Part shown: piece after piece, positions 24,601 through 36,612 of the stretch
How positions within the stretch are numbered: position 1 is the stretch's first letter
Layout: each line of letters starts with the position of its first letter
Notes under the pieces: model-generated
What the model was told of the DNA's origin: nothing
Seen by the model: only the letters and a program-made list of their open reading frames with translations
Databases searched by the model: none
Made by a program: the position numbers and the translations under genes
DNA from: Rhizophagus clarus
Taxonomy: Eukaryota; Glomeromycota; Glomeromycetes; Glomerales; Glomeraceae
Assembly (NCBI GenBank): GCA_015698045.1
Contig: BLAL01000048.1
Location: 248,001-312,000 of the forward strand
Length of the DNA: 64,000 nt
Reading direction: 5' to 3'

Positions 24601-25625
24601 AGGACGTATTTAACGAATATGGTCATTTATTTCCACAAAGAATTATATTAGGAAGGTCACTTAAAAATTTTATACCAAATCATTCGTTATCTAATACATT
24701 TGACGATGTTGACGATTATAAGATATTCGATTCGTTAAATAATTTAAATATTTCATCCCTTCTAACACAAAAGGGAAGGATTATTGAAAAAAATAATTTA
24801 CATAATTGGATTCGAAAAACGAACGATCACTTGGAAATTATTGAATTCGATAATATCATTCCTCTTTATAAAATTCTTAAAACAGAACAACAAGAAAAAA
24901 TAGAGGATATATTAAAAAATAATTATAGAATTATAATGACCGGGATTACTGATTTAACCGACTTAGATAATAATAATATTGAGAATTACAAGCGTATAAA
25001 TTTTGGACTATCATTGGAAAGTGAAGATTATGAAGTATTTGGATTAATCATCTCAAAAAATGATACAAAATTAGAAGAAATCTATGTTAATTTTAGATTA
25101 TACGACTATAAAGGATTTTTTGCGATAATAAAAAAATCTGAAGAAACAAGTATCGATATAACAAAATGTTCTGTTTTATGGATGGTTGTCGGAAATCCTT
25201 CAAAATTATCAGTTTTTAGTCCAAAAAATCGAGAAATTCAAGTCAATTATATTAAAGAAACTGTTGCATTACAACCTGACTCAAACTATTACAAGAAAAT
25301 TCCTTTCCATGGATATAAAGGATATTTATTTTCTGTTCACGCGTATTGTCCTCACGAACCTAATATTAATGTTCAAATAATCAAACCAATTTGTAATGGT
25401 TCTAGTCCAAATAGTCCAACTAGTCCAAATACGAGTATAAGTTCTACTAGTCAAAGAAGTCATCGTGACTCTTTAACAGACGCTATTGAAGTGGAATTGC
25501 GTATTTGCATTATATCTACGGATTGCAAAAATTTGAAGATTGATCATACCAAAGAAAAGAAAGAAAGAAGATATCCCCTGGATGTGAGCATAACAACTGA
25601 TGTTGTATCTCCAGTAATTATTTAG
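18643..25625 (+). CDS. A: kinase - 3x AIG1-type GTPase - pseudokinase - 2x MACPF-like fusion
   Basis: Eleven-exon model, 2077 aa: 18643-18858, 18927-18990, 19063-19235, 19318-20521, 20592-20642, 20724-21455, 21522-22202, 22269-22525, 22610-22670, 22752-22924, 23004-25625. The N-terminal kinase (about 25-290) looks active: VGEGGYGTVKSANW, VALKTL, HRDLHAKN, ADFG. Three AIG1-type G domains follow, with P-loops GYASSGKS (about 351), GYACSGKS (about 588) and GRTNSGKS (about 831), each with a TKF.NFKN block; the third has lost about 30 residues after its P-loop. An internal kinase fold (about 1050-1340) is dead: no glycine loop, HGN for HRD, TDLR at the DFG position. Two MACPF-like units follow, marked by YGDCFARRILVGGQLFI (about 1466) and [15 protein letters not shown] (about 1743), then a beta-rich tail. 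No transmembrane segment or signal peptide. Splitting into two genes near 22269 is possible, but phase-1 junctions fit throughout. Confidence 0.72.
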
Positions 25626-25852
25626 CAGAAAGGATTTTAATAAATTTAAAAAGATTTGTAAGACATGGTTCGATCGAGCTTGATATAGGATTAAAATCGG
25701 GAACTATATAAATTTTCTCGATGTTTATTTAAATAATCTCGAATTATAATGGATAACACAAGACAAATATTAGCTAGAATTTAAATTATTAGATTGATAG
25801 GTTGATGTCAAATCGGGAAGTTTCAAGTTTAAGTGTATTTATATTGTATATA

Positions 25853-25858
25853 AATAAA
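25853..25858 (+). terminator. Poly(A) signal AATAAA after gene A
   Basis: AATAAA about 230 nt after the A stop, inside a 3' flank that is conserved downstream of gene B (near 36058). Confidence 0.4.
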
Positions 25859-25970
25859 ATGTTGTATTATGAAACTAATGTAATTTAAATAAATTATGTG
25901 TATTTTTAAAAAAGAATTGGCAGCTTACCGTTTTCCTTCCTGCGTTATAACTTATAAGATCTATATGATT

Positions 25971-26108
25971 GTCCGGAGCGAAGCGAAGGACTATATGTTA
26001 TGAACGTTAGTGTCGTTACTGAAATTTTGTGCTACATTGATGAATAAATAAATTGATAGACCGTAATTCACTCTGGATTCACAACGGTTTCTGTTTCCTA
26101 GCAATATA
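25971..26108. repeat. Dispersed short repeat with GTCCGGAGCGAAGCGAAGGA core
   Basis: Starts with GTCCGGAGCGAAGCGAAGGA and CTATAT, and ends near GGATTCACAACGGTTTCTGT. A related copy at 41510-41638 has the same two end blocks with a diverged middle. The first block can fold (GTCC...GGAC). Nature unknown; a SINE or MITE derivative is possible. Confidence 0.4.
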
Positions 26109-26407
26109 GAAACAAGAAACATAGTCGTAAAAATGTCTTCTAAAATAATAAAACGTATATCGTATATCTTTTAGGGAACTATGTTCTTTGTGTCGCTATG
26201 CGGCCACATAGTATCAATAAAGCGTTGTTCATTTACCAATTGAGGGGGGGAGAATAAATAATAAAATATACAAACTAGGATAAAAAAAAAAATGAAAAAA
26301 AATTTTCGTTAAAAATGAGGATATTAATAGGATATTTTATTGTTTTAACAAATAATAATTTCATAATACAATAAATTTGTCTGAATTATATTTGCAAGAT
26401 TTTTAAC

Positions 26408-26493
26408 CTTTCATACGAAAAACCCTTGCATACAGCTCATAATTTTGTCATCTGACCCCTATATGTATATATTTCTGGGTCCTAGTAATATCC
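26408..26493. mobile_element. Terminal fragment of a GGACCC-ended TA-flanked element
   Basis: The sequence from AAAACCCTTGCATACAGCT to TATTTCTGGGTCC, followed by TA, matches the complement of the left end (50267 onward) of the inner element at 50267-51865. The matching opposite end was not found nearby, so this is a truncated or solo end. Confidence 0.45.
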
Positions 26494-26550
26494 TATTTTG
26501 AGGTCATTGCATATTCGTCGAAATGATTGATCGGATGACAGTTACAGCAG

Positions 26551-26894
26551 TTTTCATAATTGTATGGTTACCGGATTTTTTGTGGGTTTTGAAATTGCAG
26601 TTTGACGTAAAATCAAAATAAATAACTTAAACCCGGGTTTTGATAGTTTTTGATAACGTGTGCCACATGATTTATTAACGAGTCATATGTGTTACTGTAT
26701 AGTTGCAATAAAACGACGCGAAATTTTAAATTCTTTACAGCATGAAATAATCGACACGTTAATAAATCAAATAAATCATGTGGTACACGTTATCAAAAAC
26801 TGATTTTAAGTTGTTTATTTTGATTTTATGTCAACTATCAAAAATCGCAATTTCAAAACCAACAAAAAATCCGGTGACCATACAATAATGAAAA
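26551..26894. mobile_element. Foldback/MITE-like element with about 120-bp inverted arms
   Basis: The left arm begins TTTTCATAATTGTATGGTTA and the right arm, read on the complement, begins TTTTCATTATTGTATGGTCA. Similarity continues for about 120 bp (TTTTGATAACGTGTGCCACA vs TTTTGATAACGTGTACCACA, and CATGATTTATT in both), leaving a loop of about 90 bp. There is no coding content. The arms are imperfect, indicating age. Confidence 0.7.
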
Positions 26895-28224
26895 TGAGGA
26901 TAATAGGTTGATCGTTCACAATCTGAAGTCATTCGCCAGCATCAAATATTTCTGTTTATCCGTCATTTGTTATATCAGATTACGAATAACGAACTGATAG
27001 TCTTTATTTTGGGAGGAATTTTTATTTTAAATTGTCAAATACTAGAGAATTCTCTATATGTAAGATTTTTGAAATGCGCGATTATCGAAATTTTCATCTG
27101 TAAGCTTCTTAAATTTATTACTCATATTAAACCATTACATACCTTGATTGTCAGATACAGTAGAAAGAATCATTAAATAAATTTGTCATTAATACCCTCG
27201 TTAAATCGACCGTATTTTTTTTTTTTTATTGTTCGATCTTCGATAAACATAATAAAATTTCATCGTCCTGAGATCGTTCCGCAAGGTGTCAAGTTAATGA
27301 TTCTGAATATTATTGTTTCATTCGCTTTAAATTACAATTTTCATAATGGGGTTTGTTCGTTAGCGGAATTAATTACTTAAAAACCAGATCTTATTATCTT
27401 TATGAATTCAACCTAATGGAAATTGTTTTATTTCGAAATTTCTCAAGCGTACAAATTAAAGAGCTTTTCGTGATTTTTATTAATTGGATAGATATTTAAA
27501 ATGCTTAAACACCAATATCGATACATCAACATCTTTTTTATATTCTTATAAGAATAAATTAATAATGAAGACAAATGTAAAAATTTTTTTCATGTGATTA
27601 ACATCTCACGTCAGTCCATTGATTTTAATAAAAATAAGACATTAGACCAAATGTCCAAATACCAAAAATGCATAAGCATATTTTGGTCTGCATTGTACAC
27701 ATTTTTTGCACAACTAAATCAAGTTAAAATATTGTTGTAATTGGACATAACCTACATGTCCAATTAAATATTTGGACTCGAATTGAACAATGTCCAATGG
27801 TCCAAATAATCTCATTGTTAAATACATACCATGAATAAAAACATACTTCGCGATAATTATTATATTTTCGCGTAATTCTAGTGGATATTCCTAACTTCAT
27901 GAATTTGTTATATTAGAGACAATTTCCTTTGTTCAATTGTTTTCATAATTTAGATCCAAGATTTTAAATTAGACTATAAAATGGAAATAAAAAATTTTTA
28001 ATACGCTATTTAAGAAAAAGATTTCATGCATTGTTATTTTTCAGATCATACCGGTGATATATGCACAACATACATCACACTATCGTTATTTATTTCAAAA
28101 TGAAACATATGAAACTAGACATACATACAGCATTACACATATGCATAAGAATACCGTATTCGTGTGGCGCCGCTGCTATGCTATCTATGCAGCTTATGTG
28201 CACGACCATAAATAATCCGTGTAA

Positions 28225-28310
28225 CTGATCTGCGCATTACATCGTGTTGTGTATATATAAATGATCCGAAGAAAAACCTAGATTTGTTCAAGACAACAAT
28301 TCCTTTAGAA
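28225..28310 (+). promoter_or_regulatory. Promoter/5' leader of gene B
   Basis: TATA-like GTGTATATATAAATG at about 28248-28263 and the AAAAACCTAGATTT block at 28272-28285, 26 nt before the ATG. The same order of elements is found upstream of gene A. Confidence 0.5.
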
Positions 28311-31300
28311 ATGACGTCACTTAATGAATGGATTGACATGAAAATAAATGATGGCGAGATAAATTATATTGAATATAGTGAGTTCAGTAATGTGGAACCA
28401 GTTGGACAAGGTTCATTTGGAATTGTAGAAAGCGCTGATTGGAAAAGTTGTGGAATTAAAACAGCATTAAAGACTCTCGTAAATAACAATAGTCCAATTG
28501 ATAAAGAAAATTTAGATAATTTAAACAAGTTTGTTAAAGAGGTAATAAAATTTTTTTTAATAATATATTTCAGTTAATATATTCGAAACTATAATTTTAA
28601 AATAATTTGTTTTAGTTAAAAAATTTAAAAAAAGTCAGTTTTCATCCGAACGTAAATGGATTTTTTGGAATTACAAAAAGTTAAGATATTCGCATATGAA
28701 TTTTGAAAAATTAATTTTTAATTTATTAAATTTAATTTTATTTTTTTTAGAACCTTTATCAGATCGTTATATAATGGTATTGGAGTACGCTAATCAAGGA
28801 AATTTAAGAGAATTTTTAAAAAATAATTTTGAAACTCTTAAATGGAATGATAAAATTCAAATGGCCTTGGATATTGTGTGTGGGTTGAAATGTTTACATT
28901 TCAAGAAAATAATCCATAGAGATTTGGTAATATAATAATTTAAATTATTTGTTTGTATTTTATCAATTCTATTAGTTCTATTGATTCATTTTATTTTATT
29001 TTATTTATTTATTTTTTTTTTATTTTATAGCATGCAAAAAACATATTAGTTAATAATAGAAGCCTAATAATTGCAGACTTTGGAACGTCTAAACAATTAT
29101 CAGAAGCCACATCTAATACAATTTCATCAGATAACGGAATAGGAATGGTTGAATATAATGAACCACAGCTTTTTAAGATTATCGATTACAAAAAAAATAA
29201 AAAGTCCGATATTTATAGTTTAGGTGTTTTATTATGGGAAATTTCAAGTGGACGTCCTCCTTTTCCCGGTTATTCACGATATGTATTAGGATCTCATATT
29301 AGTTATCATAATCTTAGAGAAGACCCAATTGAAGGCACACCTTTTAAATATCAACAACTTTATCAAAGATGTTGGAATGGGGAACCAAATTTAAGACCAG
29401 ATATTGATGAAGTATATGAAATTTTAAATAAGTTAAAAACCGAAACAGGTTAGTAATTTTATAACCGATATTTAAAATAATATAAATTTTTATATTAACA
29501 ATTTATTATACTATCAAACTATCAAACTCAATAATCAATCAAGAAGAAGAAAGGAACAACGTAAAAATTGGAAAAATTAGGAATTTGTTAATAATTGGCT
29601 ATGCTGGTAGTGGTAAATCCGCATTATCCAATGTACTATGCGATGCTAATGACTTTGAGGAAAGTGAATATTCAGCCAGGGATACTAAGAATTTCCAGAA
29701 AAAAGTTTTCGAACGGAATGGAACGACATATCGTGTGATTGACTTTAGAGCAAATTCAATTGAAAAGAAAATGTTGTTCGAAGAATTAACCCATTTGATG
29801 CCAGAAGGGATAAGTCGAGTTTTATTTGTAGTTGACAGAAGATTCACAGAAAAAGAAATAGAAGCTTTTAATTTATTTGAAAAAGCAATTTTTGAAAGCG
29901 GCATTGTTGAATACACTACCATCGTTAGAACTAAATTTTATAATTTTAAAAATAAACACAAATGCAAAGAAGATAAGACTCAAATGTGTAATGAAAGCGA
30001 AACAATTGCTAAAATAGTTAATTCATGTAGTATCATATATGTAGACAATCCCCCGACGAATATCATTGTTAATGATAATGAGGATCAAGAAAGAATTGAT
30101 CGTAATAGAAAAATTAGAGGAAAATCAAGAAAAATACTATTAGACCACTTGGAGAATACATGTCAAAATAAACATTACGAATGTAATAACGTGCTTAAAT
30201 GTAGGTTTTTTATATTTATTGTTTATTTAAAAATAAACGATTTAATTAATTAAAAATTTTATTTTATTAGATTCTCAATTAATGATTGATCAAATCCCTT
30301 ATCTAGAAGGAAAAAAGAGAGTGATGAGTGAGTAAATTTGAATATATTGATTTAATATTCAAATGACTCTATATTAATGATTTTTTGTATTAATTAGACA
30401 CGAATTCAATTTCTATACAGAATGTTATTAATAATCAATCGGAAGAAGTAAAATTGAGGAATTTATTAGTGGTTGGTTATGCTAGTAGTGGTAAATCCAC
30501 ACTATCTAATGTATTAAGTGATACTCTTCATTTTGAAGGAAATAATCACTCAATTAATAAGAAAAAATTTTTCCGAAAAAAAGTTTTTGAATGGAAAGGA
30601 ACGAAATATCAAGTAATTGATACCACTGGAATTGGAGATATTAAGCTAATTAAAAAGAATGTTGTGTACGAAAAAATAGCAGAATTAATCTCTTTGATGC
30701 CGGGAGGAATAAGCCAGGTTTTATTTGTGATTGACAAAAAATTTTCGGCAGAAGAAGCGAGTACTTTTAATTTGTTTAAAGATTCTATCTTTAAGAGTGG
30801 TATCGTTGAATATATCACAATCGTGAGAACTAAATTTAATAATTTTAAAGATGATGATGAATGCAAAAAAGACAAGAAAGATTTATGTGCCGAGAACGAA
30901 TCGATTGCTAAATTATGTAAAAGTATCGTTTATGTAGACAATCCACCAGTAAATATTTTTATTCATGATGAAGACGATCGAGAAACAATTAGAATCAATA
31001 AAAAAAGAAGGGATCAGTCAAGAGTTATACTGTTAGATCACTTGAATAAAGTGATTCAGGAAAAATACTACAAATTAAAAGCGTGGGATGAGTTATATAA
31101 TAAAATTGATACAAGTAATATTGCTGAAGAAGTAAAACGCAACTTAAAAGTAGAAATTCCAGCATTAGATCGCTCTGATGAAGTGGAACGAAATTTTAAT
31201 TCGAAACTAGATTTTAATTCCGTGAAGACAGGTTAGTAAATTTAATTATTTCGATTAATATTAAAATGATTCTATACTAACAATTAATTTCATTAAGTTA

Positions 31301-34300
31301 GACGTGATTTCTACTTATAATAACTCAATTAAAAGTCTTAATCAACTAATTAAGTTAAAAGAAGAAGAGAAAGAGTGTGTAAAAAAATTAATAATAGTTG
31401 GTCGTCCTAGTAGTGGTAAATCTACATTGGCCAATGTGCTAAGTAGTTCAAAGACAGAGTTAGGATATCATGTTATTGATGCTGGGGTCACTAAGCTAAC
31501 CAAAAACATAATGAGATTATCGGAAGGAATTAGCCAATTTTTATTTGTTGTTGACGGAAAGTTCACAGCAGAAGAAGTAAAGGCTATTTTTGACAGCGGT
31601 ATTTATGAAAATATTACTATTGTGAGGACTAAATTTAGTAACTTTAAAAATGAAGATGAATGCAATAAAGACAAAGAGGATTTATGTAAGGAGATTAGTG
31701 CTTTATATAAGGAAAACGGAGCAGTTACTAGGTTATGCAGAAGTATCGTTTATGTGGACAATCCTCCAACGAATATTTCTGTTTTTGATGATGATGATAA
31801 AAAAACAAATGAGATTAATAAACAAAAAAGAGATCGGTCAAGATTTATACTACTAAATCACTTGGAAAAAGTATTTCTGGAAAAATATTACGAATTAAAA
31901 GCGTTATTACATAGTAATACTTCCACCATGGGAAGTATTATTAAAGTTGAACACTTTCTAAAGTTAGAAATTCCGACACTAGATTATGATTCTTTTGAAG
32001 AAGTGGAACGCAATTTTGACGAAAAAATCTTGTCAAGTAAGCAAATCTAATATATTGGTTAACACTAAATTGTTTTTTTTTTATTAATAGCTTATTATTA
32101 TTATTTAATAGATGTGACTACGAATTTAAGTCATAATAATAATGTCCGCATAACGAAATTTTTGAAAGAATGGATTGAAGAAAAGATTGACACAAGGATT
32201 AGTGAAGATATCGATTACTTTAATTATAATGAGCTTAACGATATGGAAAAAATTGACGAGAGATTTCACGAGACCTTAAAAAAAGCCAATTGGGAAAATC
32301 AAAAAATTACTGTCGTATTAAAAAATTTGAATAATTCACGGATTAGTGAAAATGATTTTAAAAAATTTATTGCAAAGGTATGATGATTATTGGTTTTATC
32401 TTTTTAAGAAAAATGTCGGATTAATATTAAAATTATTTTATAATACAGGTGACGACTTTTTATAAAGTAAATCATCCGAATATCAATCGTTTTTTCGGGA
32501 TAACGAAAGGTCTGTAGGGACGAGCATGTTACAAACCTAAAATAAAATTTCGCTGTGTTTTATAATGCTTAATTATTACTTTCTGTGTTATATTTGAAAT
32601 AATAGATTCGGATGGCAACTATTTTTTAGTATCAGAATACGTTAATGGAAGAAATTTAAGGGATTATTTGAAAATTAAATATAACAAGCTACGATGGATT
32701 GACAAACTACAAATAGTACTTGATATTACTCGGGGATTAACGTGGTTACATTCCAAAGAAATAATTCACGGAAATTTGGTAAGTAAATTTTTTTTAGATT
32801 TTTAATCCGGTCTGGTTTAATACCTTAATTAATAATGATTATTATTAAATCATAAAGCATCCGCGTAACGTATTGGTTAATAACGGTACAATAATATTAA
32901 CGGACTTACGATTACTCAATCAAGCGGAAGAAGTTATATCTGAATATACAGTTTATATTGAGCCTCAGTGCCTCCGCAATCCAAGTTATGAACGAGATAT
33001 GAAATCTGATATTTATAGCTTGGGTGTTCTTTTATGGGAATTGTCAAGTGAGCGTCCTCCTTTTTTTGACTATATACAAAAAGTATTTGGTTTAGCTCAA
33101 TTAGAGAATAAACTTCTAAATGGAGAAAGAGAAGAACCAGTTGCGAATACACCTTCGAAATATATAAAACTTTATCAAAAGTGTTGGCAAGATGATCCAA
33201 ACCTGAGGCCTGAAATTAATGAAGTTTACGAAATTTTATTTCAATTGAAATCAAAATCCGATACTGTTGAAACTCAAGTTACAGACGGTAAAAGATTATC
33301 TTCAATTTTGACGTTTGATCGATCATCATTCCCTCATACAGCGAAAGTTACTCCAGAAATATCTGAAATCTCAGCTCAACAAATAATTAGACAATTTAAG
33401 TTAAATCATGGTTTAATTTTAAACGGGTACGATATAATGGCAAGCTTACAAGGAGTAGCTGCTGAAGATGGTGAATTAAAAGTGAATTTATATAAGGGAC
33501 AACCTTTAGTATACACGAATATTAATTCTCAAGATAATAATTTAAAAATAGATACTTGCATTAATTTTCCAATTGCTGAAATCAATTACAATGGTAATTT
33601 ATTAGAATCCTTTATTGAACATACAAATGGTGAAGAAAAATCACGTGAATTATATGGTGATTGTTTTGCAAGAAGAGTTTTAATCGGTGGTCAATTATTT
33701 ATCATAGATTTTAATTCGGCAACTCAAACACAAATTAATGCTTTAAAGTTTTATTTATACTGTGTATATAATTCAACAAAGTATCCTACAGAATTTCAAT
33801 TCAAAAGTTTATTTACCTTAAATATTTTACCAAAATTAGTAACATTAGACGGTAAAAAGTTAAATACACACGAAGAATTAACCAGTTGGATGAATAATTT
33901 GTATCAAAAGAAAATGGTTAGCATAATTTCTTATGATAAACTCGTTCCCATCTCCCGATTAGGTCGCAGTACATCATTGGTAAATGGAGACGAAACTTTT
34001 AAAGAAAAACAACCTGGGATTTCTACTTTTAAAGAAAGGTTAAGTTTAGAAAATTGGGTTGACGACGCGGTGAATGATAATTTAATTAGCTGGGCAAATG
34101 ATTTTAATCTTTTTCATGGATTAATAATTAATAAAAATGACGGAATAGAGATTAGCAAGAAAATTCCCGTTAACTTTATCGAAATTCCTAAAGTCAATTC
34201 GAATAATAATAAATCATATTTGAAAATTATCAAGTCATCAACAAAATTGGAATTTACTTTAGTCTTCAATAATATTTTTTCAATTAAAAATTTAAGCACA

Positions 34301-35491
34301 TTTCCATTTATTAAAAATAATAATAAAAATTATGGAAGTTATAATCATGTTCTAGTCAAATGGGAGAAATATGAAATCTTCTTAAATACGGATGATGTTA
34401 AACCTACAAAAGAATTTGAACAAGTTATAGAAGAAGCACTTGGTAGTATGAAGCCATTAAAAGCTTTACGAGACGTATTTAACGAATTTGGTCATTTATT
34501 TCCACAAAGAATTATATTAGGAAGATCTCTTAAAAATTTTATACCAAACCATTCGTCATCTAATACGTTTGATGATCTTGACAATGATAAGATATTCGAA
34601 TTGTTAAATAATTTAAATATTTCATCTCTTCTAACACAAAAGGGAAGGATTATTGAAAAAAATAATTTACATAATTGGATTCGAAAAACGAACGATCATT
34701 TGGAAATTATTGAATTCGATAATATTATTCCTCTTTATAAAATTCTTAAGACAGAACAACAAGAAAAAATAGATGATATATTAAAAAATAATTACAGAAT
34801 CATAATGACAGGGATTACTGATTTAACTGATTTAAATAATTATAATATTGAGAATTACAAGCGTATTAATTTTGGATTATCATTGGAAAGCGAAGATTAT
34901 GAAGTGTTTGGATTAATCATTTCAGAAAATGATACAAAATTAGAAGAGATTTATGTTAATTTTATATTATATGATTTTAATGGATTTTATGCGATAATAA
35001 AAAAATTGGAAGAAACAAATATTGATTTAACGAAATGTTTTCTTTTATGGATGGTTGTTGGAAATCCTTCAAAATTATCAGTTTTTAGTCCAAAAAATCG
35101 AGAAATTCAAGTCAATTATATTAAAGAATCTATTACATTACAAGCTGATAACTCCAATTATTACAAGAAGATTCCTTTCTATGGGTATAAAGGATATTTA
35201 TTTTCTGTTCACGCATATTGCCCTAATGAACCTAATATTAATGTTCAAATAATTAAACCAACTTACAATGATTCTATTTCAAGTATGAGTATAAATTCTA
35301 ATAGCCAAAAAAGTCATCGTGATTCTTTAACAGACACTATGGAAGTAGTATTACGTATTTGCATTATATCTACGGATTACAAAAATTTAAAAATCGATCA
35401 TACAAAGGAAAAGAAAGAAGTGAAATACCCTTTAAATATGAGCATATCATCTGAAGTTGTGAACGATTTTAGTCCTTTAGTGATTATTTAG
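28311..35491 (+). CDS. B: kinase - 3x AIG1-type GTPase - pseudokinase - 2x MACPF-like fusion
   Basis: Twelve-exon paralogue of A, 2101 aa: 28311-28541, 28616-28679, 28751-28926, 29031-29448, 29544-30200, 30271-30327, 30398-31231, 31302-32036, 32112-32377, 32449-32509, 32606-32778, 32858-35491. It has one intron more than A, between the kinase and the first GTPase. The N-terminal kinase keeps VGQGSFGIVE, TALKTL, HRDLHAKN and ADFG. G-domain P-loops are GYAGSGKS, GYASSGKS and GRPSSGKS; only the middle domain keeps a canonical-looking G3 (DTTGIGD). The internal kinase fold is dead (HGNL; TDLR). MACPF-like markers are YGDCFARRVLIGGQLFI and [15 protein letters not shown], then [11 protein letters not shown] and the shared beta-rich tail. 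The pseudokinase exon at 32112 has no in-frame ATG before its conserved KFLKEW start, which argues strongly that it belongs to the upstream reading frame. Confidence 0.75.
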
Positions 35492-36612
35492 TGGAAAAGA
35501 GTTTCTTTCTTTAATGACGCTACCGACTTTGACGGATAAATAGTAGAATTGGTTTATTCAAGTTACGTCCATATACATAAATAGAGAATTAATTAGTTCA
35601 AAATATAATTATACTTTTGAAAATTTTCCAAATTGCTTAGAATTTACTGTAATACTTATTAATATCGAAAGTTACACGGTTGTTTTCACACGATTTTCAA
35701 GGAAAGATTATCAAAGATTTTGCAAGGGCTTGTCGCAAATGAATAAGTCTTTCTCCTTAATTGATGGGTTCACTTAATAATCACGAACTATACCTTTAAA
35801 ATTCACGTGAGGACGGTGGGGGAGTCTATAATACTCTGGATTTTTCGATCACGCGAAGTATGTGACGTAGCTTAGCTTTCCGCATAGTATTGATTGGGAA
35901 ACAAGAATTATCTCCTTGTCATAAGGAATTAAAATTAAAGAGGAATAGTATTACATATGATAAGTGGATTGATATAGAAATATAGAACGTTTAATATTGT
36001 GTGTATATATATATGTATAAAATGAAAATGTATTACTAATGTAATTTAAGTAATTTTAATAAATTGTATTTTTAAAAAATGCTTAATGTATCAGTATTTC
36101 TTTTCTGAATTACTAGATCCGGTTCTATATTGAGATAATTTCGATTCCTCTATGTAAAAAGGTTAAGAAACTAGAGCTATATGAACGCGTTTAATTAGAC
36201 ATTAATCATTTATTAAAGCATAATTTGAACTCATATTAGAAAGCTTGTATTCAAACTCTGTTTAATAAAACAGGGACGTACAGTAATTACTCCTGGTATT
36301 TCACCGATTCGGACAGCAGTGCAATATATTTAATAGCTCATGTCGAAATGAATTGCGCTACGCGTGCACGCTATATAGTCCTACACATTTTTGACCAGTA
36401 CACCGCCGTATTAAATCGGCATTAATTCACCTTCATGTATATAGCAGTTTAACTTGGCTAGCTAGGTTTCCGATTAAAAAATGGTCAAAACATGATATGT
36501 TTTATAATATTTAAATACTGTTATAACCAAAATATATTTTATTTTTATATATATTCATTCTAATAACAAATAACAAATATGATAAATAATAATAAAATCA
36601 ATAAATCAACTG
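35492..36612. other. Intergenic region between convergent B and G2
   Basis: A 1.1-kb region holding the B 3' flank, with a poly(A) signal AATAAA at 36058-36063 and similarity to the A 3' flank. Otherwise AT-rich with nothing recognised. Confidence 0.45.

Larger units (their letters stand above)
25626..28310. other. Intergenic region between tandem genes A and B
   Basis: This 2.7-kb spacer holds the A poly(A) signal, a dispersed repeat (25971-26108), the end of a TA-flanked element related to the one at 50267-51865 (26408-26493), a foldback element (26551-26894) and the B promoter. No protein-like open frame was seen. Around 27640-27830, repeated TGTCCAA/GGTCCAAAT motifs occur without clear terminal repeats. 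Confidence 0.5.

Noticed and set aside
27640..27830. TGTCCAA/GGTCCAAAT motifs as another TIR element
   Set aside because: The ends do not match beyond a few bases and no target duplication was found.
29449..29543. Gene boundary between the B kinase and its first GTPase
   Set aside because: The kinase frame hits TAG right after a good donor (ACAG|GTTAGT), and an in-frame acceptor at 29543 restores the GTPase frame; gene A encodes both in one exon.
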